Both the position numbers and the translations under genes were made by a program. Shown here piece by piece: positions 17,369 to 26,110 of a stretch of 64,000 nucleotides of DNA. The notes below the pieces were generated by a model. The model ran no database searches. It was not told the DNA's origin and saw only the letters and a program-made list of their open reading frames with translations. This DNA comes from Chitinophagales bacterium (lineage in GTDB: Bacteria; Bacteroidota; Bacteroidia; Chitinophagales; UBA2359), in the NCBI GenBank assembly GCA_041392475.1, contig JAWKLZ010000001.1:2356001-2420000 (forward strand), in the 5' to 3' direction. The stretch's first letter is position 1. Every line of letters begins with the position of its first letter.

Positions 17369-19585
17369 ATGAGCATGATTTCGACACACGTTTTTGAAAA
17401 AATTGAAGAACCAGAGGTGATTACAGCCTGCAAAGATTTACTTCAAGCCTGTGAGCCACTGAGCGATGCCGATAGAGACCGCATCGAAAGAGCCATTGGA
17501 GTAGCTTATGATGCTCATAAGGGAATGATGCGTAAAGCAGGTGGTCCATATATTTTGCATCCTATTGAAGTGGCTCAAATCGTGGCAAGTGAAGTTGGAC
17601 TGGGAGCTACATCTGTTATCTGTGCGCTTCTACACGATGTAGTAGAAGATACGGACATGACATTGGAAGATCTGCAGCGAGATTTTGGTGCAAAGGTCGC
17701 AGACATTGTGGACGGACTTACCAAAATAAAACTCTACAATAAAAGTTGGGTGGTTCAAAAAGCAGAAAATTTCAAAAAGATATTGTTTGCATTGGGAAAA
17801 GATGTGCGAGTTATTTTGATAAAACTGGCAGACCGCCTTCACAATATGCGAACAATGGATGCCATGCCCCACCATAAGCAGGAATTGATTGCTTCCGAAA
17901 CACTGTTTTTATATACACCAATTGCACATCGACTGGGATTGTATCGCATCAAATCAGAACTAGAAGACCTTTCTATTAAGTACACACAGCGAGAGATTTA
18001 CAAAGAAATTGCAGGAAAACTCAGTGAAACAAAAAGAAGTAGGGAAAAATTTATTCACGAATTCATTGAGCCTGTCAAAGAAAAATTGCAGGAAGGAGAC
18101 ATTGGTGAATTCCAAATATATGGTCGTCCTAAACACATTTTTTCTATTCTCAGCAAAATGAGGAACAAGGGTGTTCCTTTTGAAGAGATTTATGATTTGT
18201 TTGCCATACGAATCATCATTGATGCAGATGACAAAGAAGGTAAAGCCCTTTGCTGGAAAGCTTATTCGATTGTCACCGACCTTTACCGCCCAAACCCTGG
18301 CAGACTCCGAGATTGGATTTCTAACCCCAAATCAAATGGTTACGAATCACTGCATACGACAGTGATGGGGCCTGGAGGAAAATGGGTTGAAGTGCAAATT
18401 CGAACGGTGATTATGAATGAAATTGCAGAAAAAGGGGTAGCCGCTCACTGGAAATACAAAGGTGGTCGAGCAGATGGACAGTTTGACGATTGGCTGCAAA
18501 AGGTACGGGAATACCTTCAAAACCCACAAGGTACTGCTGTGGATTTGCTGCATGATTTTCGACACAATCTCTACGTCAATAATATCTACGTCTTTACTCC
18601 AAAAGGGGATGTACGCACACTTCCCAGCAATGCAACTATTTTGGATTTTGCCTTCGATATTCACACCGATTTGGGATGTATGTGCATTGGGGCAAAAATT
18701 GATGGAAAATTATACCCTATTTCTTACCGCCTCAAAAGTGGCGACCAAATAGAAATCATCACCTCCAAAAAACAAAAACCCTCCGAAGATTGGCTCAACA
18801 CCGCTGTGACGAGCAAGGCAAGAACCAAAATCAGGCAGGTACTGAAAAATGAAAAGCGGAAAATAGCAGATCTCGGTAAAGAAATGCTCGAACGCAAACT
18901 TCGTGGATTGAAGGCATCAATTAGCAATAACCTCATTGACGAATTGGCCCATTACTACAAATTTGACGACCGCTTGGAGTTTCTCTACCAAATTTCACAG
19001 AAAAAATTTGACCTTTCGGTGTTGAAACAACTCAACATTATAGGTGATAAAATCATTGTCAATAAGGAACACAAACCCAATACCATCAATGTTGAAGACC
19101 TAAATATTCCGAGCAAACACCAACTCGATGATGTGGATATCAACATCTTTGAAGGTTTCGCGGATCAAATAGACTACAACATTGCTAACTGCTGTCGACC
19201 TGTGGCTGGTGATGAAGTTTTTGGCTTTATTACTGTCGGCAAAGGCATTCACATTCACCGAAAAAATTGTCCAAATGCAGAGGATTTGTGCACACGCTAT
19301 CCTTACCGAATTGTCAAAATAAAATGGTCAAAAGCTTCCAAAAATGTACTGTTCCTCACCCACATTCGCATCAGTGGAATCGACGACATTGGTTTGGTAA
19401 ACAAGCTAACTAGCATCATTTCCAACGATTTGAAGATAAATATGCGTGCTATTTCTTTGGATGCAAAAGATGGATTGTTTGAAGGAAACATTGAAGTATA
19501 TATGAACGACAACCAAGAATTGAAGCTGCTCATCAAAAAATTGGAACAAGTTGAGGGGATTCACAAAATCGAGCGATTGAGCTAA
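17369..19585 (+). CDS. Bifunctional (p)ppGpp synthetase/hydrolase (RelA/SpoT)
   Basis: 738 aa with the full long-RSH architecture. The HD hydrolase domain has 'YILHPIEVA' and 'ALLHDVVEDTD' (His and HD metal ligands), so hydrolysis is probably active. The synthetase domain contains 'RPKHIFSILSKM', 'YESLHTTVMGPGGKWVEVQIRT' and 'AHWKYK'. A TGS domain ('VFTPKGDVRTLPSNATILDFAFDIHTDLG') follows, then a Cys-containing helical region ('IANCCRPVAGDEV') and a C-terminal ACT domain. It controls the stringent response. The start at 17369 is followed closely by a second ATG at 17375, so either could be used. Confidence 0.95.
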   Translation: MSMISTHVFEKIEEPEVITACKDLLQACEPLSDADRDRIERAIGVAYDAHKGMMRKAGGPYILHPIEVAQIVASEVGLGATSVICALLHDVVEDTDMTLEDLQRDFGAKVADIVDGLTKIKLYNKSWVVQKAENFKKILFALGKDVRVILIKLADRLHNMRTMDAMPHHKQELIASETLFLYTPIAHRLGLYRIKSELEDLSIKYTQREIYKEIAGKLSETKRSREKFIHEFIEPVKEKLQEGDIGEFQIYGRPKHIFSILSKMRNKGVPFEEIYDLFAIRIIIDADDKEGKALCWKAYSIVTDLYRPNPGRLRDWISNPKSNGYESLHTTVMGPGGKWVEVQIRTVIMNEIAEKGVAAHWKYKGGRADGQFDDWLQKVREYLQNPQGTAVDLLHDFRHNLYVNNIYVFTPKGDVRTLPSNATILDFAFDIHTDLGCMCIGAKIDGKLYPISYRLKSGDQIEIITSKKQKPSEDWLNTAVTSKARTKIRQVLKNEKRKIADLGKEMLERKLRGLKASISNNLIDELAHYYKFDDRLEFLYQISQKKFDLSVLKQLNIIGDKIIVNKEHKPNTINVEDLNIPSKHQLDDVDINIFEGFADQIDYNIANCCRPVAGDEVFGFITVGKGIHIHRKNCPNAEDLCTRYPYRIVKIKWSKASKNVLFLTHIRISGIDDIGLVNKLTSIISNDLKINMRAISLDAKDGLFEGNIEVYMNDNQELKLLIKKLEQVEGIHKIERLS

Positions 19586-19717
19586 AAATAGCCAGTCACA
19601 CCGAAATGGAAATGAGAACTTATTATTGTTTTTATCTGTTTATTTTTATCAAACTAAAACCCTCATACTATAAGTAAATGCAACTACTGAGTTGCAATAT
19701 AAAATGTGTTTGTAAAG

Positions 19718-20116
19718 ATGGAAGTAAATACTGCTATACAAATTGATCTCAATAGTGTATTACAGGGCATTGCCTTATTAGACACCGATAATCTGCGAAT
19801 ATTCACAAACGAAGTAGTTCAGTTACTTGTAAATAGAACATCTGATAGCAAGCAAGCTAAAGAATGGACAATAATTTATCAAATTTATACCCTTGTTCCA
19901 CAAAACATTAAAACTAGATATGAACAACTCTCACATCAACTTGGAATAGACCAACTAAGCGAGAGTGAGCACGAGGAATTTATGCAGTTGAATGAAAAAA
20001 TGGAAAATTTTAGTGTAGTAAGACTTGAATTGCTAATAGAACTCGCCAATATTCGACAAACTACTGTTTCTGAAGTTATGCAGCAACTAGGGCTACAAAA
20101 ACCTACTCATGACTAG
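19718..20116 (+). CDS. Small helical protein paired with HNH nuclease
   Basis: 132 aa from the ATG at 19718 (an in-frame ATG at 19706 would add four residues). It is predicted mostly helical, for example 'DNLRIFTNEVVQLLVNRTSD' and 'LSESEHEEFMQLNEKMENFSVVRLELLIELANIRQTTVSEVMQQLGL'. I recognise no characterised family. Its stop overlaps the HNH gene's start by 8 bp, so the two are translationally coupled. Pairs of this kind (a small helical protein plus a short HNH nuclease) recur in Bacteroidota and cyanobacteria. The role, perhaps as a regulator or inhibitor of the nuclease, is not established. Confidence 0.7.
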   Translation: MEVNTAIQIDLNSVLQGIALLDTDNLRIFTNEVVQLLVNRTSDSKQAKEWTIIYQIYTLVPQNIKTRYEQLSHQLGIDQLSESEHEEFMQLNEKMENFSVVRLELLIELANIRQTTVSEVMQQLGLQKPTHD

Positions 20117-20564
20117 ACGTTATATTCGTAAACAGGAGAAAGCAACCATCGCACAACGTGCGAGTTTTAGATGTGAGTATTGTCTTATTCCTGATACCTA
20201 TTCTATGCAAGCATTTGTTAATGAGCATATCAATCCTGTTAGTAAAGGAGGTGTTACTGAATTAATAAACCTTGCCTATGCCTGTGGAGGCTGCAATGGG
20301 CATAAACATGAACAAACAGAAGTTGAGGATATAGAAATAGGTGAAAGTGTTCCTCTCTTTAATCCACGAAAACAAAAATGGAAAGATCATTTTGAATGGA
20401 GTGAGGATAAAGTACAAATAATTGGTCTTACCGCAGTTGGAAGAGTAACTGTTTCTACTTTGAAAATGAATAGAGTTGGATTGGTTAATTTAAGAAAACT
20501 ACTGCTCACAATTAATGAACATCCACCTAAATTAAGTAGACTTGTTCGGCTCGATAATCAGTGA
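20109..20564 (+). CDS. HNH endonuclease, 3' end altered by a 205-bp element
   Basis: 151 aa with a zinc-bound HNH fold: 'CEYC' (22-25), 'NEHINPVSKGG' (E39-H40), 'ELINLAYACGGCNGHK' (Asn54, Cys59/62, His65). This is the form found in many small DNases and in McrA-like enzymes. The last nine codons and the stop lie inside the 205-bp element. Before the insertion the frame would have continued past the TA target as 'LSIVNKNTLLYAL' and ended at the next gene's start. The catalytic core is upstream of the change, so function may survive. Substrate unknown. Confidence 0.85.
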   Translation: MTRRYIRKQEKATIAQRASFRCEYCLIPDTYSMQAFVNEHINPVSKGGVTELINLAYACGGCNGHKHEQTEVEDIEIGESVPLFNPRKQKWKDHFEWSEDKVQIIGLTAVGRVTVSTLKMNRVGLVNLRKLLLTINEHPPKLSRLVRLDNQ

Positions 20565-20743
20565 ATAATAAATTATTGAAAATATTTAATGATTTATTAT
20601 TTTATGCTTAAAACACTCATAAACAAATGTTTTGAAAAAGAGTCCTATATTTTGATTATAACAAATGTTTTTCAAGAGGAAAATAATTGCACACAACAAA
20701 TCACTTTTCACATAACTCTATCATAATCAAATCCGTACAAGTC
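20539..20743 (-). mobile_element. 205-bp TA-flanked MITE-like element, copy 2
   Basis: The reverse complement matches 11434-11638 over its whole length with no difference that I can see, and the length is the same. TA flanks it on both sides (20537-20538 and 20744-20745). It supplies the final codons and stop of the HNH gene. Confidence 0.88.
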
Positions 20744-20767
20744 TAGTGAATAAAAATACTCTATTGT

Positions 20768-21958
20768 ATGCCCTCTGACTTACAAAAAATTAAATCCCTT
20801 CTCCAAGAAAGTCTCAATAACAATACTTTTGTAAAGCTCTCTTTGGGCAATTACAAAGGCAGTGATGCGGAACTAAAAAACATCCGAGTGAAGCGTACAC
20901 TCATCAAACGAAAAGACAAACTAAGTTTTACATACCGCTTCAAAACAAGGGATGTGGTGAAAAACTATGATTTTGAAGGAGGTATTCAACTGATGGAAGA
21001 ACAAGTAAAAATGGACGGTTTTCGACATTTGTTATTATGCACCACCGATTTTGACCTGCAATTGATGGTGGATAAAAAGGGAAAATGGCGACTGCAAAAA
21101 CAAAAACCCACCACTACTACCCTACCCTCTTTGGCACACGACCGCCCAAAAAACCGCAAAATCGAAGCCTCAAATCAACCTTACCTTCAAGCTCTTAGAA
21201 TCACAGATGCTTCTGGAAAGGTCTATAAGGCTGCCCAAAATAAATACCGTCAAATCAATCACTATATCGAAATTCTGAGCAGCCTATTGAAGGAACTTCC
21301 TCAAAGTGAACAGATAAATGTAGTCGATATGGGAGCTGGGAAAGGATATTTGACCTTTGCCCTGTACGATTACCTAAACAACGTTTTGAAGAAAAAAGCG
21401 AAGGTGACGGGTGTTGAGTTCCGCAAAGATTTGGTGGATTTGTGCAATGACATTGCGAAAAAGTCGGGCTTTGACCAACTGCAATTTGAAGAAGGAACGA
21501 TTGAAAACTATGAAAACCCTTCGATTGATGTTTTGATTGCACTTCATGCCTGTGATACGGCTACGGATGATGCGATTGCGAAAGGTATTCGTGGAGATGC
21601 CGATTTGATTGTCGTTGCGCCCTGCTGTCACAAGCAGATTCGGCGAGAAATGGAGCAATACAAAGTCAAAAATGAACTGGATTTTTTGACCCAATATGGC
21701 ATTTTTTTGGAACGACAGGCGGAGATGGTGACAGACGGAATTCGTGCATTGATTTTGGAATATTTTGGGTATTCGACCAAAGTTTTTGAGTTTATTTCGG
21801 ATGCACATACGCCTAAAAATGTGTTGGTCGTTGGGGTGAAAAAGCCACATTCAAACGTAGATAAAGAGGCGATTTTGAAGAAAATTGAGAAAACGAAGGC
21901 ATTTTTCGGGATTGGAGTACATCATTTAGAGAAGCAAGTCCTTAACAATCAAATCTAA
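20768..21958 (+). CDS. SAM-dependent methyltransferase (METTL25/RRNAD1-like)
   Basis: 396 aa. The N-terminal ~140 residues form a basic region rich in 'KRTLIKRKDKLSFTYRFKTRD'-type strands, followed by a class I methyltransferase domain. Motif I is 'VVDMGAGKGYLTFALYDYL' (about 178-196). 'VTGVEFRKDLVDLC' is the acidic strand-2 motif, and 'DVLIALHACDTATDDAI' plus 'IVVAPCCHKQIR' are typical of the Methyltransf_32 group. The substrate is unknown; rRNA, tRNA or a small molecule are all possible. It starts 203 bp after the HNH stop because of the intervening element; before the insertion the genes would have overlapped. Confidence 0.85.
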   Translation: MPSDLQKIKSLLQESLNNNTFVKLSLGNYKGSDAELKNIRVKRTLIKRKDKLSFTYRFKTRDVVKNYDFEGGIQLMEEQVKMDGFRHLLLCTTDFDLQLMVDKKGKWRLQKQKPTTTTLPSLAHDRPKNRKIEASNQPYLQALRITDASGKVYKAAQNKYRQINHYIEILSSLLKELPQSEQINVVDMGAGKGYLTFALYDYLNNVLKKKAKVTGVEFRKDLVDLCNDIAKKSGFDQLQFEEGTIENYENPSIDVLIALHACDTATDDAIAKGIRGDADLIVVAPCCHKQIRREMEQYKVKNELDFLTQYGIFLERQAEMVTDGIRALILEYFGYSTKVFEFISDAHTPKNVLVVGVKKPHSNVDKEAILKKIEKTKAFFGIGVHHLEKQVLNNQI

Positions 21959-21964
21959 AATGCT

Positions 21965-22639
21965 ATGAACTACCAAATCATCACCAACCCCAAAAAACTC
22001 CACGAATTTATCGAATGGCTGCCCGAATTGGAAGCAAACGAAAAATATTACTGCTGTCTGTTTGCTCGAAAAAAGTATTGTGAAGGGCAAATGAAATCGA
22101 GCGACAAGACTCAGCTCAAACGTTTTGTGTCGGATAAGTCAAGACTATTTGAGAAAATCAAACAATTGGAGGTCGAAATCGGAGCCTACAAATTGAAGAA
22201 CATAGATGCGCCGCAAGAATCTTTGGCACTGTATATCAATCCAAATCCAAGAGATTTGACAAAAGCAACTTACGATGGAATCATTCAGCTTACCCAACTG
22301 TTGAAAAACAACCGTAGAAATTTTAATCCTCATGCCGAACTCCTGAATTGTATTCAGCGCAGTTTGGGACGACAAATTTTCTTGGATTTTGATGTGGACA
22401 CCAAAGATTTTGACTTTGAGAAATTGAAGGAGGTGGTGAATGTTTCTTGTTTGAAGATATTGGAAACGAGAGGAGGATATCACCTATTGGTTCGACTTTC
22501 TGAAGTAGAACCTGCCCACAAAAAATCATTCTACAACAAGATTGTAGCCTTGGGCGTAGATCAAACAGGTGATCAATTATTGCCTGTTGCAGGTTGTGTT
22601 CAAGGAGGATTTACACCGAGGTTTCTAGAGATGTTTTGA
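21965..22639 (+). CDS. Uncharacterised protein with primase-polymerase-like motifs
   Basis: 224 aa. The N-terminal half is charged and helical. The C-terminal half contains 'RQIFLDFDVDTKDF' (Asp141, Asp143 and Asp145) and 'ETRGGYHLLVRL' (His172), followed by 'DQLLPVAGCVQGGFTPRFLE'. This order (hhhDhD, then sxH, then a proline/glycine segment) resembles the catalytic motifs of archaeo-eukaryotic primase (AEP/PrimPol) domains. No helicase or zinc domain is attached, and the protein is shorter than known PrimPols. The resemblance is my reading and not a database result. It begins 6 bp after the methyltransferase stop, so the two are likely co-transcribed. Confidence 0.6.
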   Translation: MNYQIITNPKKLHEFIEWLPELEANEKYYCCLFARKKYCEGQMKSSDKTQLKRFVSDKSRLFEKIKQLEVEIGAYKLKNIDAPQESLALYINPNPRDLTKATYDGIIQLTQLLKNNRRNFNPHAELLNCIQRSLGRQIFLDFDVDTKDFDFEKLKEVVNVSCLKILETRGGYHLLVRLSEVEPAHKKSFYNKIVALGVDQTGDQLLPVAGCVQGGFTPRFLEMF

Positions 22640-22653
22640 AAATAACAGCAGAA

Positions 22654-23595
22654 ATGAAAGAGGAAATAACAATCAATTTAGACCTGCCACCTGAAAAAAG
22701 ATGGTTGTTTTTGGAGAAATACAAAGTCGAAATTGATGAAATGATAGGTTATTATTTGGACGACTTGAGTGACATTAGTTTTTTTGAAGATTTAATTGAA
22801 GAATACAAACAAGGTTTTGTACCCATTTCTTACCAAAAAGAGATAAGAAGCATTGCTCAGTTTTCGCAATATTCTGAAAATCAAATCTTACTGACGAACT
22901 TATACTATGATGCCTTAAAGTTTGTCTTTGGCTGTACATCTTTTGCAGTGCAAAATGACGACAGAATGATTCACGCTAGGAATTTGGATTGGTGGACTAA
23001 GAATGATGTCCTAAACAAACACACGAAGGTATTTCACTTCAGCAAAAACGGGAAAACTGTGTTTACATCCATTAGTTGGTGCGGCTTCATTGGGGTATTA
23101 TCGGGTATGCGGCATGATGGCTATTCTGTTACGTTGAATGCTGTTTTGAGTGAAGAAAGTCCAAATTTTGCACAACCTGTTACTTTTTTATTGAGGGATG
23201 TATTGGAGAATGAACCTAATTACCAACGTGCTGTTCAGCAACTATGTACAACTCCCATTGCGTCAGACTGTTTGTTGATGATTGTGGGCAAAAATAAAGG
23301 AGAAATGAATGTTATAGAAAGAACTCCTACGCAATTTGAAATTAGACAAGCGAAAGATAATTATCTGATTGTGACCAATGATTACAAACAAATGAAAGGT
23401 GAAAAGCAAACAGGTGATATATTGCAGACATCTTCTTGTGGAAGGTACAATCAAGCGGAAGCCTTACTGCAAAAATCACTTCCCCAAAATGAAATTGAAG
23501 CCTTCAAAGTATTGAACGATAAAAAGGTAAAAATGAACATCACTGTTCAACAGATGGTTTTTGACTTGACAGATAATAAAATAATTCTACTGTAA
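22654..23595 (+). CDS. Ntn-hydrolase (acid ceramidase/NAAA-like or C45-type amidase)
   Basis: 313 aa from the ATG at 22654; the upstream in-frame extension overlaps the previous gene and has no family features. Cys94 in 'VFGCTSFAV' is the expected catalytic nucleophile, exposed by autocleavage in N-acylethanolamine acid amidases and acid ceramidases. 'MIHARNLDWW' (Arg and Asp of the pocket), 'SISWCGFIGVLSGM', 'YSVTLNAVLSEE' and 'IVTNDYKQMKG' complete the pattern. No signal peptide is visible. The family cleaves amide bonds in acyl amides; the natural substrate here is unknown. Confidence 0.8.
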   Translation: MKEEITINLDLPPEKRWLFLEKYKVEIDEMIGYYLDDLSDISFFEDLIEEYKQGFVPISYQKEIRSIAQFSQYSENQILLTNLYYDALKFVFGCTSFAVQNDDRMIHARNLDWWTKNDVLNKHTKVFHFSKNGKTVFTSISWCGFIGVLSGMRHDGYSVTLNAVLSEESPNFAQPVTFLLRDVLENEPNYQRAVQQLCTTPIASDCLLMIVGKNKGEMNVIERTPTQFEIRQAKDNYLIVTNDYKQMKGEKQTGDILQTSSCGRYNQAEALLQKSLPQNEIEAFKVLNDKKVKMNITVQQMVFDLTDNKIILL

Positions 23596-23645
23596 ATGTG
23601 CCTATATTTGCGTTTTCATTCTTCTTTTAATTTTCATTCATCTCC

Positions 23646-25232
23646 ATGCTTCAATCCTACAAACAAAAATACCAAATCAGTGATTCCTTTGATGTTATCT
23701 GCATCGGTTCGGGCTTAGGAAGTCTGTCAGCTGCTGCATTATTGGCGAAAGAGGGGCAAAAAGTGTTGGTTTTAGAGCGACACTATACGGCGGGCGGTTT
23801 TACGCATATCTTCAAGCGCAGAGGCTACGAATGGGATGTTGGGATTCACTACATCGGTGAAATGCAGCGACAAAACAGCATCCTCAGACAGCTATTCGAT
23901 TATGTCAGTGATGGCAAATTGGAGTGGGCAGATATGGGCGAAGTCTATGATCGAATCGTGATTGGTGACAAGATTTACGACTATGTGAAAGGTACGAACA
24001 ACTTCAAGCAGAAGATGTTGGACTATTTTCCTGATGAGGCTGAAGCTATTAGCAAATATGTGGACTTAGTGTTTGAAGCCACCAAAGCGAGCCGCAATTT
24101 CTACTTGGAGAAAGCCATGCCGCCTTTGGTGAGCAAGGTTTCGGGAGGGTTGTTGCGATCGGCGTACATGAAATTTGCAGGGAAAACCACGCTTGAAGTG
24201 ATGGAAAGCATTACTAACAATCAAGAACTCATTAAGGTTTTGACGGGGCAATATGGTGATTATGGATTGCCGCCCAGCCAAAGTAGTTTTGCGATGCACG
24301 CTACGGTGGTGCGTCATTATTTTGCAGGGGGCAACTTCCCGATTGGCGGCTCTGCACGGATTTTTGAAACGATTTTACCTGTGATTACCCAAGCAGGCGG
24401 AGCAGTATTGGTCAGTGCAGAAGTAGATGAAATCCTTATCGAAAACAACAAGGCTGTTGGTGTACGGATGAAGGATGGCAAGGAGTTTTTGGCTAAAAAT
24501 ATTGTGAGTGGGGCAGGAATTATGACCACCTACAAAAAACTGTTACCCAATGATGTAGTACAAAAACATGCCCTCCAAAAACAGTTGAAGAAGGTCAATA
24601 ATTCGGTAGCTCATGCGTGTTTGTATATTGGTTTTGAGGCTTCTCCCGAAGAACTGCAATTGCCGAAAGCCAACTACTGGGTTTATCCCGTCGAAGGTAC
24701 ACACGACGAATGTGTGGAGCGATACACCAAAGACATCAACGCCGAATTTCCAGTAGTATATGTGTCGTTTCCTGCCGCAAAAGACCCTGATTGGAGCAAC
24801 CGTTATCCCAACAAAAGTACGGTGGACATCATCACTTTGATGCCCTACGAAATATTTGAACAATGGGAAGGTACACGATGGAAAAAACGAGGGGCAGATT
24901 ATGAGGCATTGAAGGAAAAAATCTCCCAGCGACTCTTGGAAACGCTCTACCGATTGGAGCCTCAATTGAAGGGAAAAGTTGCTTATTACGAACTTTCTAC
25001 GCCGATTACCACACAGCATTTTATCAACTACGAAAAAGGGGAAATCTATGGCTTGGACCACAGCCCCGACCGCTTCAAAAACAAATTTTTGCGCCCACAT
25101 ACGCCCATCAAAAACTTGTACCTTACGGGGCAAGATGTGGTGTCGGCAGGGGTTGGTGCAGCTTTGTTTTCGGGATTGATTACGGCTTCTGCCATGACGA
25201 AGAAGAATTTTTTGAAGAAGGTAATGCAGTAA
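23646..25232 (+). CDS. FAD-dependent carotenoid/retinol saturase-type oxidoreductase
   Basis: 528 aa with an N-terminal dinucleotide-binding motif 'VICIGSGLGSLSAAALLAKEGQKVLVLERH' (about 18-47) and 'AGGFTHIFKRRGYEWDVGIHYIG'. This is typical of the CrtI/RetSat superfamily (phytoene desaturase, carotene isomerase, all-trans-retinol 13,14-reductase). The C-terminal FAD segment 'NLYLTGQDVVSAGVGAALFSGLITA' closes the fold. The reaction could be desaturation, isomerisation or saturation of a polyene. It is followed by an SDR gene and a carotenoid-type membrane protein, which supports a polyene pathway. A TATATTTG box at 23603-23610 may be the -7 element. Confidence 0.85.
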   Translation: MLQSYKQKYQISDSFDVICIGSGLGSLSAAALLAKEGQKVLVLERHYTAGGFTHIFKRRGYEWDVGIHYIGEMQRQNSILRQLFDYVSDGKLEWADMGEVYDRIVIGDKIYDYVKGTNNFKQKMLDYFPDEAEAISKYVDLVFEATKASRNFYLEKAMPPLVSKVSGGLLRSAYMKFAGKTTLEVMESITNNQELIKVLTGQYGDYGLPPSQSSFAMHATVVRHYFAGGNFPIGGSARIFETILPVITQAGGAVLVSAEVDEILIENNKAVGVRMKDGKEFLAKNIVSGAGIMTTYKKLLPNDVVQKHALQKQLKKVNNSVAHACLYIGFEASPEELQLPKANYWVYPVEGTHDECVERYTKDINAEFPVVYVSFPAAKDPDWSNRYPNKSTVDIITLMPYEIFEQWEGTRWKKRGADYEALKEKISQRLLETLYRLEPQLKGKVAYYELSTPITTQHFINYEKGEIYGLDHSPDRFKNKFLRPHTPIKNLYLTGQDVVSAGVGAALFSGLITASAMTKKNFLKKVMQ

Positions 25233-25244
25233 TCGCTATTTTTG
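25212..25244 (+). promoter_or_regulatory. Possible promoter of the SDR gene
   Basis: TATTTTTG (25237-25244) lies 20 bp before the SDR start, with a TTG at 25212-25214. The 22-nt spacing is slightly wide for Bacteroidota, so this is a weak assignment. Confidence 0.4.
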
Positions 25245-25263
25245 CAGCAAACAATATAGAAAA

Positions 25264-25968
25264 ATGAAAAACATCCTCGTTACAGGTGCAAGCAAAGGAA
25301 TTGGTTTTGAAATCGTAAAATTATTCTTACAAAAAACGGACTGCAATGTAATTGCTATTTCGAGAAACATTGAAAGTCTTTCCAATTTACCGACTACTAA
25401 GGATGAAAGCGCGAGATTGTTGCCAATCGCTTTTGACCTCACTTCCGAAAACTACAAGGAACTGACCATTCATTTAGACAAATATGGACACATAGACATC
25501 CTCATCAACAATGCGGGCTTGCTTATCAGCAAACCTTTTGCAGAATTGAGTACAGAAGATTGGCGCACTTTATTTGAAGTAAATGTATTGGGTCCTGTTA
25601 AATTGATCAAACACCTTCTACCCTACCTTCAAAAGGCACAATCACCTCACATTGTGAATATTGGCAGCATGGGTGGATTTCAGGGAAGTAGTAAATTTGG
25701 AGGTTTGTCGGCCTATAGTGCGAGCAAAGCAGCTTTGGCGAATTTGTCGGAATGTTTGGCAGGAGAATTAAGTGGCTACCGCATTGCCTGCAATTGTTTG
25801 TGCTTGGGGGCAGTCAATACCGAAATGTTGCAACAAGCATTTCCAACCTACAAAGCTCCTCTGAATAGCCCTGAAATGGCACAGTTTATTGTGGATTTCA
25901 GCACAACAGGACATCGGTTTTTCAATGGACAGGTGATTCCTGTGGCATTGAACAATCCAGATGTGTAA
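25264..25968 (+). CDS. Short-chain dehydrogenase/reductase
   Basis: 234 aa, a classical SDR. The cofactor motif is 'TGASKGIGFEIV' (residues 7-18) and the structural motif is 'LINNAG' (around 80). The catalytic Ser is in 'IVNIGSMGG' and the YxxxK in 'YSASKAALANLS'. It uses NAD(P)(H) to reduce a carbonyl or oxidise an alcohol. It lies 31 bp after the FAD oxidoreductase, so co-transcription is likely even though a possible promoter also precedes it. A retinoid- or carotenoid-type substrate is an inference from context only. Confidence 0.9.
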   Translation: MKNILVTGASKGIGFEIVKLFLQKTDCNVIAISRNIESLSNLPTTKDESARLLPIAFDLTSENYKELTIHLDKYGHIDILINNAGLLISKPFAELSTEDWRTLFEVNVLGPVKLIKHLLPYLQKAQSPHIVNIGSMGGFQGSSKFGGLSAYSASKAALANLSECLAGELSGYRIACNCLCLGAVNTEMLQQAFPTYKAPLNSPEMAQFIVDFSTTGHRFFNGQVIPVALNNPDV

Positions 25969-26110
25969 GTACAGCGATTGGTCTGAAAAACAATAATTTA
26001 TCAAAAGGCAATTTCAAAAATCTTGATTCAAATATGGAGGCAGAAAAAAAGCTTGAACCATAGTCTGAGAAAGGTGTTAGTCAATGGAATAAGTAACCCA
26101 ATATGAATAA

